Assembly: GCA_003151595.1 (NCBI GenBank)
Contig: PLXW01000144.1
Location: 1 to 10,820, forward strand
Direction of reading: 5' to 3'
Length of the DNA: 10,820 bases
DNA from: Myxococcales bacterium
GTDB taxonomy: Bacteria; Myxococcota; Polyangia; Polyangiales; Polyangiaceae
The notes below the pieces were generated by a model. The model saw nothing but the letters and a program-made list of their open reading frames with translations. It made no database searches and was not told where the DNA came from. This document shows positions 5,409 to 10,820 of the stretch, one piece after another. The translations under genes were made by a program, and so were the position numbers. Position 1 is the stretch's first letter, and each line of letters opens with the position of its first letter.

Positions 5409-7693
5409 CGGGGGTCGGCTGCGAGGAGCACGCGATCGAGGCGGGTTGTCCCGGATGTCTTGACGTGGATCACCATCCGCAGCTCGGTCGGATCGTGGAG
5501 ATCGAGCACGCGCGAAGGGAGATCGGCGCAGCTTGGAACGGCTGCGATCACGCTTCTCGCCAGGTCTTGGGTCAGGTCTCTGGTCATGTCTCTGGTCATG
5601 TCCCAATGAGCAAGGGGAGCACGAGCGGGGCCACGATCCTCACGGGCCTCACGCGCGAAGAGATCGATTTCGCCCGATGATTCGTCGCCCCGCGTGAGAA
5701 TGCGCGGCGTCACGCGCCAACGACCGCCGTGCGGGATGGGGAGCGCGAGGGTCACCGTTCCATCCGGGTTCTCGCCTTCGGCGTGAATGGCGAGCACGCG
5801 GCCGCTCCCCGTCGGAGACGCGCACGTGTCGCTGGCCCACGCCGGCTCTGCCCACGCCGCACCGGTCTGGGCGAGCGGCGGCCATTCGTTCTCCGACTCG
5901 AAGCGCCACGGCTCGCTCGCGCGGCTCCACGCCGGCTGAGGAAGCCACGGTTCGATCGCGCTCGCCGACTCATGCGGCGTGTCGGTGGCGATGGCGAGAT
6001 CGGCGACGGTCTTCGAGGGCTCATCGCGGAAGCGATAGAGCCACGATGTCGGGTGGCCGAGGTGCTCGTAGAGGAGGCGATCGTGATCGTCGCCACGCAG
6101 GCGTGCGACGCGAAGCGCGGCGCTCTCGTCGGCATCCGAGGCGAGGTCGAAGCCGTGATCGGTCTCGAAGAAGAGGAGCGCGGCGGGGTTCGCGGAGGCG
6201 CGATCCTTCGCGGGGGGAGGGAGGTGCGCGTGCGCGAGGATGTCGGGGTCGAACATCGGGTGGCCGCCGTCGCGCGTGCGGAGAGACTCGTGCGCGTACG
6301 CCATGTGCACCGCGAAGCCGAGTGACGCGACGGCGGCGACGACGGGCGCGACTCGTCGCATCGAGACATGCAGAGAGAGCGCGAGGCGCGCCGCGCCGAG
6401 CGCGAGAAGGGCGTGCTCGATCGGGAGTGCATCGGCGAAGAAGCGCGCGCCGGCGCCGGGGTAGTCGCCGTCGAAATAGAACGGCGCGTACGCGAGGACG
6501 AGCGCGGCGACGATTGCGAGGCAGGCGCGCACGCCGCGCGTTCTCCAACGTGCGCGCCACGCGGGAACGAGGGCGACGAGCGCGAGCGGGCCGAAGTTGG
6601 CGACGTCGGCGAAGTGATGACCGAGTCGGCGCGCGGTCGTGCCGAGCACGGCGGACAGCCCGTAGCCGCTCGCGAGGCGCGCGCGGACGAAGTCGCCGTG
6701 CTCGAAGAGGCAGCCGATGCCCGCGCCGAAGCCGTAGCGGAAGCAGCCCGGCGGGCCGTCGCTCGCGGCGTAGTACGCGCGTTGCGTCGAGGCCAGGGCC
6801 TCGCCCGTGGAGGCGTACTGCGCGACGAGGAGAAGCGCGACGCCGGGGATCGCGCCGAGCGCGCAGGCGACGAGCGCCTTGGCGCGCGACTCGCTTCGAA
6901 ACGCGAGCCACGCGAGTACGGCGCCGAGCGCGAGCGCCGAAGCGAAGCGCGTCGCGACCACGAACCCGAACGCGGCGCCCGACACGAGGAACATCCACGG
7001 CGACGCGGCCTCGCGCGTCGTGCCGCGCGCACGCAACGCCGCCAGGATCGCACACGTGAACGCCAGCGCGCACGCGCCGTGCGCCATCGTGTCGGCCGTG
7101 TGGTACCGGAGCGCCGCGCACGCGATCGAGAGCACCGCGGCTAGCCGTGCGATCGATTCCGACGTCGCGTGATCCATCCCCGCTTCGCGCGCCAGCTCAC
7201 GCGCGAGCGCGAACGTCGCCACCACGATCGCGGCGGCGAGCGCAGGTCCAATCGCCATCGGTGCACCGACCGCGAAGCCCAGCGACAACAGCAGCGGATA
7301 GCCCGGCGGAAAGATCCCGGCGAGCACCTCACCGCGATGCGGATCGTCGTGCGCCACGAGGAACCGCCCGCGGAAGCTCGCCGTCGGCTCCGGAATGGTC
7401 CATGCGAAGTGACCTTCGGAGAGCGCCCGCCCCTGGAGGAAGTACGTCGTCGCGTCGATGATGCGTGGCCCGCCGCGCAGGTAGTAAGCGACGTACCCGA
7501 GCGAGAGGAGCGCGGCGGCGAACGCGCATGCGATGACGAACGTGCGTGATCCCACGCGTGCGACGAACGCCGCGCCCACGCGCATTGGCGCGCACGCGAT
7601 CGCCGTCGCCACGATCGCGCACGCGACCGCCGCCCACGCCGGGCCATCGGGCGGCGCTCCCCACGGGCCGATGAACCCGAGCCACCGCGGCAT
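5405..7693 (-). CDS. GT-C type (PMT/ArnT-like) membrane glycosyltransferase, second of a pair
   Basis: This 762-residue polytopic membrane protein has many hydrophobic segments between about residues 20 and 465 and a soluble C-terminal region of some 300 residues. The first large loop has the GT-C signature of the PMT_2/ArnT-like group: an acidic residue soon after an early membrane helix (IIDATTYFLQGRALSEGHF, Asp80) and GIFPPGYPLLLSLG at 126-139. Such enzymes move sugars from polyprenyl-phosphate carriers to lipid, protein or glycan at the periplasmic face. The C-terminal region looks beta-rich, for example VTLALPIPHGGRWRVTPRIL, and may bind carbohydrate. Residues 698-713 carry a short DMTR/DLTQ repeat. 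The ATG at 7693 follows directly after the stop of the upstream gene (TAGATG), so translation is probably coupled. Acceptor and donor cannot be read from sequence. The GT-C assignment is good; the specificity is open. Confidence 0.78.
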   Translation of the reverse strand: MPRWLGFIGPWGAPPDGPAWAAVACAIVATAIACAPMRVGAAFVARVGSRTFVIACAFAAALLSLGYVAYYLRGGPRIIDATTYFLQGRALSEGHFAWTIPEPTASFRGRFLVAHDDPHRGEVLAGIFPPGYPLLLSLGFAVGAPMAIGPALAAAIVVATFALARELAREAGMDHATSESIARLAAVLSIACAALRYHTADTMAHGACALAFTCAILAALRARGTTREAASPWMFLVSGAAFGFVVATRFASALALGAVLAWLAFRSESRAKALVACALGAIPGVALLLVAQYASTGEALASTQRAYYAASDGPPGCFRYGFGAGIGCLFEHGDFVRARLASGYGLSAVLGTTARRLGHHFADVANFGPLALVALVPAWRARWRTRGVRACLAIVAALVLAYAPFYFDGDYPGAGARFFADALPIEHALLALGAARLALSLHVSMRRVAPVVAAVASLGFAVHMAYAHESLRTRDGGHPMFDPDILAHAHLPPPAKDRASANPAALLFFETDHGFDLASDADESAALRVARLRGDDHDRLLYEHLGHPTSWLYRFRDEPSKTVADLAIATDTPHESASAIEPWLPQPAWSRASEPWRFESENEWPPLAQTGAAWAEPAWASDTCASPTGSGRVLAIHAEGENPDGTVTLALPIPHGGRWRVTPRILTRGDESSGEIDLFAREAREDRGPARAPLAHWDMTRDMTRDLTQDLARSVIAAVPSCADLPSRVLDLHDPTELRMVIHVKTSGTTRLDRVLLAADPR
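5565..5600 (-). repeat. Tandem 12 bp repeats inside the second GT-C gene
   Basis: The plus-strand unit TCTCTGGTCATG occurs exactly at 5577-5588 and 5589-5600. A third copy with three mismatches (TCTTGGGTCAGG) lies at 5565-5576. On the coding strand it encodes the DMTR DMTR DLTQ series in the periplasmic C-terminal region. The local sequence is less GC-rich than its surroundings. Confidence 0.85.
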
Positions 7694-10009
7694 CTACTGC
7701 GTCACCCACACGTGGTAGTCGAGGAAGTCGCCCGGGCCGTCGTTGGTGAGCGTGACGTCGATCGACTCCTTCACGCGCGCGGCCGGAACTTCGACGACCT
7801 TCTCGACCCACGCCTCGCTGGCTTCGAACGACACGCGCGCGATCTCCGCGCCGCCCACCTCGACGCGCACGACGGTGCGCTTCTCGGGCGCCGACCGCAC
7901 GACGAGGTGCGCGACGCGCATCGCCTCGAGCTTGCCCAGAACGAAGCGCTCGCGCATCCCTTGTTCCATGCGCCGTCCGCCGTCGAGCATGTCGAGCTTC
8001 GCGTCGGCCGGGTCGGCCAGGATCTTCAGCTCCGTGTAGCCGCCGGCGGGCTGCGCGGAGACGTAGGCGTGGCGCTTCTCGCTGAGGACATCGGCCGCGT
8101 CGAGCTCGTCTCTCACCGCTTCGCCTTGCGGCGCTTCGCGCGGATCGTTGCCCGTGCCGAGCAAGTGCCAGTCGGCGCGGTACACCACGTCTTCGTAGCC
8201 GCCGCAGATCACGTTCCCTTCGACCGGGAAGCGCGCCAGCACGCCGCTGGAGAACCACGTCGGCAAGATTCCCCACCAGCTCGGGTAGATCGCCATCACT
8301 TGCGGGCGATCCTTCGGCGGGACGTACTCCATCAGCTCGATCGTCGAAGCGAGCCCGTTGACGCCCGCGCGCGCGAACGGAAACGAGTGGAAGCCGCCGA
8401 GGCCGATGATGTCGAGCGCCGGAAAATCCGCTGCGTACGGGATCGCGCCGGCGTCGCCCAGGAGCACGCGCTCGGCGAGCGCGTCTCCCCACGAGCCGTC
8501 GGGTCTGGGGACGATCGGCAGCGGCGTGGTCTTCAGCCAGCGGCCGGTCGTGATGTGCTGATCGCGGATGTTGCGCGAGGCGCGGCCGAAGAACCATTTC
8601 TGGTCGCGCATCTTCGACTCTTGATGATCGTGCGCGAGGACGAGCGCGGCCGCGACGGCGAGCACACGCACCGCTTGCAGACGAAGCGCGAGCGCGCACG
8701 CGGTCGCGAGCGCGAAGGCGAAGAGCCATCCGTGTTGCAGGTTGGGCGCCGTGTTCGGAGGACGCGAGACCACGCCATGGAGCTGAACGAGCAGCGCTCC
8801 GAGGAGCGTCGTCACCACGAACGTCGGACGCGCGCGCGAGCCGCTGCGAACGAGCGCCGACACGCCGAGCGCCGCGGCCAGGATCAACCACGCGACCGCG
8901 GGCATCGTGTAGCGCTCGTTCTGCCAGCGGACCTGACCGTTGAGCGAAACGATCACCATCCACGCCGCGGCCTGCGCGCACAAGAGGAGGGCCATGCGAC
9001 GCGTGCGCGGCGCGGCGACCGCGGCGGCGGCGAGCGCGGGGATGATGACGCCGTACGGCGCGAGGTCGGCGAAGTGGTACTCGACGTTGCGAAGGACGGC
9101 GTAGTGGAGGTTGAAGGCGTAGTCGTCGAGCTTCTCGGTCGCGCCGAAGTACGGGTTGTTGAGGGCGAGCTTCACCAGCGCGCCGTTCGCGCTCCACTCG
9201 CCGGTGAACGCGCGGTTCGCCAGCGACTGCGCCGCGATCACGAACACGCTCGGAAAGCCGACGCGCGCCAGCTCGGCGACAGTGGCGCGCGTTCCGAAGA
9301 GACGCCATCGCGGGAGCGCGCAGGCGAGCCCGAAGAGCGCGATCGTCGTCACCGATTCGGGGCGCGTGAGCACCATCAACGCGCCGGCGAGACCGAGGAG
9401 CCACGCCGCGCGCGAGCGCGCACCGCCGGGCCGCGCTTGGTTCTTCACGTGGAAGTACGCGACGAGCGCGAGCGACCACACGCCGAGGAACAGCGCGACC
9501 TCCATCCCGCTCCACAGCGACCAATCGAGCGCGCCCACGCCGAGGAGCATCGGCGGCAGGAGGTACGAGAGGAGGCGCGTCCCCGCATCGTCGGCGTCGC
9601 TGCCGCCGGCGAAGAACGCGCGCCGCGCGACGAGGAGCGTCGCAAACACGCTCACGGCGGCGACGATCGCGGCCCACACCATCAGGCGAAGATCTTGGAA
9701 GCCGACCACGTAGCCGAGTGCGAGCACGAACGGATAGAGGATGCTCGTGTTGCCCGACGAGTAGCCGTTCCCTTCGATCCACTCGAACGGATGCCCGCGC
9801 GCGGTCGACCGGGCGAAGTCGAAGTGGATGAAGACGTCGTCGAGCGGAGCCGACCACTCGCCGCCCGTCTGCTTCAGCATGTAGACGTAGAAGGCGCGGG
9901 CCGACGCGATCGTGCACACCGCGGCCCACAGCGCGTAGAGCGCGGGGTCGATCCGCCGTGCGATCACGCGCAATTGCGGCAGGTGCCGAGAGAGAGACGA
10001 GAGGGCCAC
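7694..10009 (-). CDS. GT-C type membrane glycosyltransferase-like protein, first of a pair
   Basis: This protein is about 771 residues if it starts at the GTG at 10009. There is no ATG between the upstream gene and the first membrane helix; a GTG at 9967 would give 757. Membrane segments fill about residues 22-450. After the first helix comes LDDVFIHFDFARSTARGHPF (Asp57-Asp58), then GYSSGNTSILYPFVLALGY. This is the DDxFI...G...G.TSPLxP-type loop of a bacterial GT-C group related to arabinofuranosyl- and mannosyltransferases; paired acidic residues of this kind are catalytic in GT-C enzymes. In the soluble part LLGDAGAIPYAADFPALDIIGLGG (about 515-540) matches the GD-GAI-Y...DL-GL segment seen in that group. 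The last 100 residues look like a beta-sandwich. The predicted role is periplasmic sugar transfer from a polyprenyl-phosphate donor. It lies 41 bp after the DUF697-like gene and abuts the next GT-C gene. The substrate is unknown. Confidence 0.78.
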   Translation of the reverse strand: MALSSLSRHLPQLRVIARRIDPALYALWAAVCTIASARAFYVYMLKQTGGEWSAPLDDVFIHFDFARSTARGHPFEWIEGNGYSSGNTSILYPFVLALGYVVGFQDLRLMVWAAIVAAVSVFATLLVARRAFFAGGSDADDAGTRLLSYLLPPMLLGVGALDWSLWSGMEVALFLGVWSLALVAYFHVKNQARPGGARSRAAWLLGLAGALMVLTRPESVTTIALFGLACALPRWRLFGTRATVAELARVGFPSVFVIAAQSLANRAFTGEWSANGALVKLALNNPYFGATEKLDDYAFNLHYAVLRNVEYHFADLAPYGVIIPALAAAAVAAPRTRRMALLLCAQAAAWMVIVSLNGQVRWQNERYTMPAVAWLILAAALGVSALVRSGSRARPTFVVTTLLGALLVQLHGVVSRPPNTAPNLQHGWLFAFALATACALALRLQAVRVLAVAAALVLAHDHQESKMRDQKWFFGRASRNIRDQHITTGRWLKTTPLPIVPRPDGSWGDALAERVLLGDAGAIPYAADFPALDIIGLGGFHSFPFARAGVNGLASTIELMEYVPPKDRPQVMAIYPSWWGILPTWFSSGVLARFPVEGNVICGGYEDVVYRADWHLLGTGNDPREAPQGEAVRDELDAADVLSEKRHAYVSAQPAGGYTELKILADPADAKLDMLDGGRRMEQGMRERFVLGKLEAMRVAHLVVRSAPEKRTVVRVEVGGAEIARVSFEASEAWVEKVVEVPAARVKESIDVTLTNDGPGDFLDYHVWVTQ

Positions 10010-10050
10010 GGTGCCGCGCGTATACAACGCCGCGCGGCGCGCGCGGAAGC

Positions 10051-10467
10051 TCAGGCTGTGTGCGGACGACCGGTGATGGCGTCTTTCATCCGCGTCGCCA
10101 GCTCGCGAACGCCGAGCGGGCGCGCGGCGGAGGGGTTGGCGCAGGCGTCGTCGACGTAGTTGCCGAGGAGGCGCGTGACGGTGACTGCGCTGACGGCGTT
10201 GGCCGCAGCGGCGACGCCCGGGATGTACGAGACCGCGAGGTTCAAGGTGGCGCGCGCGGCGAGGGCGGCGAGGGTGGTGGAGGCGATCGGTCGCCACGGC
10301 ACCTGTCCGAACGTGAGGCCGTGCGCCCTGCCGATGCGCGACGCCATGACGCCGAAGACCGGCAAGAAGACGAGTTCGTCGGCCAGCGGGATCGGCGACA
10401 GAACGACTGCGATGGCGGCGGTGACGACGCTCGTTCGCGAGAGGAGCTTCTTCACCGAGTCCGTCAT
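10051..10467 (-). CDS. Small DUF697-like membrane protein
   Basis: The protein has 138 residues. A short basic start leads to a hydrophobic segment and the motif SPIPLADELVFLPVFGVMASRIGRAHG (residues 24-50). A second hydrophobic stretch is around 61-79, then SYIPGVAAAANAVSAVTVTRLLGNYVDD (80-107) and a basic tail. The PIP-AD motif, followed by a -RI---HG segment and a later PG-hydrophobic-T-LG block, fits the DUF697 family by eye. That domain is often fused to or encoded near GTPases and metal-related membrane proteins, but its function is unknown. The ATG at 10467 is 8 bp after the stop of the P-type ATPase, and AGGA overlapping that stop serves as Shine-Dalgarno, so coupled translation is likely. 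It could assist the ATPase or the envelope; neither is shown. Identity to the family is moderately sure. Confidence 0.68.
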   Translation of the reverse strand: MTDSVKKLLSRTSVVTAAIAVVLSPIPLADELVFLPVFGVMASRIGRAHGLTFGQVPWRPIASTTLAALAARATLNLAVSYIPGVAAAANAVSAVTVTRLLGNYVDDACANPSAARPLGVRELATRMKDAITGRPHTA

Positions 10468-10475
10468 GGCTCTTC

Positions 10476-10820
10476 CTAGCGTGCCGCGTCGCGTTTGGCG
10501 CGTCGACGAAGCAACGGCGACACCGCCGCGAGCGCCGCCACCACCGTCGAACCGTTGTTTACGAGCGCCGCGACGCCCGGCGTGATGAGCCCGAACGCGC
10601 CCAGCGCAATCGCCACCGCGTTCGGCGCGATGACGAGGCCCAGGCCGCGCCGCACGTGCCTCATCGCGCGATCGGCGATGGCGAAGGCCTGCGGGAGCTT
10701 CGAGAGGCCCCCTTCGAGCAGCACCACGTCGGCGGTCTCGAGCGCGACCTCGGCGCCGCCGTCGAGCGAGATGCCGACGTCGGCCACGGCCAGCGCGGGG
10801 GCGTCGTTGATGCCGTCGCC
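10476..10820 (-). CDS. P-type (P1B-like) metal-transporting ATPase, C-terminal end (partial)
   Basis: The last 114 residues are visible and run off the right edge. They start with GDGINDAPALAVADVGISL, the hinge motif of the P domain of P-type ATPases that coordinates magnesium during phosphorylation. GGAEVALETADVVLL follows, then two membrane helices (GLGLVIAPNAVAIALGAFGLI and VAALVNNGSTVVAALAAV) and a basic tail. Helix arrangement and tail are typical of P1B heavy-metal pumps. Aligned by eye with ZntA as I remember it, LADTG of the last helix becomes LVNNG, so the zinc-binding Asp714 is Asn here, and Lys693 of LGLK becomes Val. The YN and MxxSS signatures of copper pumps are also absent. The metal is therefore not predictable. 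The phosphorylation motif DKTGT and the N terminus lie outside the window. It is the first visible gene of the minus-strand string. Confidence 0.88.
   Translation of the reverse strand, partial: GDGINDAPALAVADVGISLDGGAEVALETADVVLLEGGLSKLPQAFAIADRAMRHVRRGLGLVIAPNAVAIALGAFGLITPGVAALVNNGSTVVAALAAVSPLLRRRAKRDAAR

Noticed and set aside
7329..9929. An 866-residue open frame on the minus strand in another reading frame
   Set aside because: It is almost entirely Arg/Ala/Gly/Pro low complexity and crosses the junction of the two GT-C genes, both of which have clear family motifs in their own frames.
10021..10050. GC-rich palindromic stretch and a TATAC between the DUF697-like and first GT-C genes, as possible promoter or terminator
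   Set aside because: No -35-like hexamer lies at a suitable distance and there is no T-run. The 41 bp spacing fits read-through from the upstream gene.
7712..10159. An 815-residue open frame on the plus strand
   Set aside because: It lies opposite the first GT-C gene, is dominated by Arg, Glu, His and Ala with no recognisable domain or membrane pattern, and is the usual antisense shadow in GC-rich coding DNA.
10010..10297. N-terminal extension of the first GT-C frame
   Set aside because: It overlaps the DUF697-like gene, is Arg/His-rich and precedes the first membrane helix without any conserved element.
1..10820. Search by eye for tRNA genes, CRISPR arrays, insertion-sequence ends and riboswitches
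   Set aside because: Nothing with the needed structure or repeats was seen. The DNA is almost fully occupied by protein genes, and no gap is longer than 72 bp.

Overview
The window has two parts of different character that meet inside one gene. Bases 1 to about 1,250 have mixed codon use and carry the 3' end of an ABC-transporter ATPase gene, a TonB-type energy transducer and the C-terminal third of a tyrosyl-tRNA synthetase (tyrS). This style suggests an acidobacterium, but that is a judgement by eye. From about 1,330 to the right edge every gene is on the minus strand, codons end almost always in G or C, and the gene families look like those of a large-genome myxobacterium of the Polyangiales type: a Ser/Thr kinase, a TPR/PEGA-like periplasmic protein, a Cys-rich lipoprotein with an Asp/Ser linker, and GT-C membrane proteins. 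The tyrS reading frame is intact and complete across the break. Either two genomes were joined by assembly at a conserved stretch of tyrS, or the gene is a natural recombinant. This should be settled before neighbourhood arguments are used across 1,240-1,330.

Layout, read in the direction of transcription from the right edge (all minus strand): the C-terminal end of a P-type metal ATPase; an 8 bp gap and a small DUF697-like membrane protein; 41 bp and a first GT-C type glycosyltransferase-like membrane protein; a second one starting at the very next base after its stop; 72 bp with a candidate promoter carrying an 8 bp direct repeat; an HU/IHF-family DNA-binding protein; 55 bp and a lipoprotein with 12 cysteines; an ATGA overlap into a membrane-anchored Ser/Thr protein kinase; 8 bp and a secreted TPR/PEGA-like protein; 67 bp and tyrS. 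On the plus strand at the left edge are the ABC ATPase tail and tonB, whose 3' end overlaps the 3' end of tyrS by 17 bp.

How the genes may work together: lipoprotein, kinase and TPR/PEGA-like protein form a tightly spaced trio that could link the cell envelope to cytoplasmic phosphorylation. The lipoprotein ends in two successive copies of the cysteine framework C-C-CC-C-C, the spacing seen in knottin (inhibitor cystine knot) peptides. This is the most unusual protein in the window. The two abutting GT-C proteins probably act on lipid-linked sugars at the periplasmic face. The P-type ATPase appears to lack the transmembrane Lys/Asp pair of ZntA-type zinc exporters. No tRNA, rRNA, CRISPR array, insertion sequence or convincing terminator was seen.
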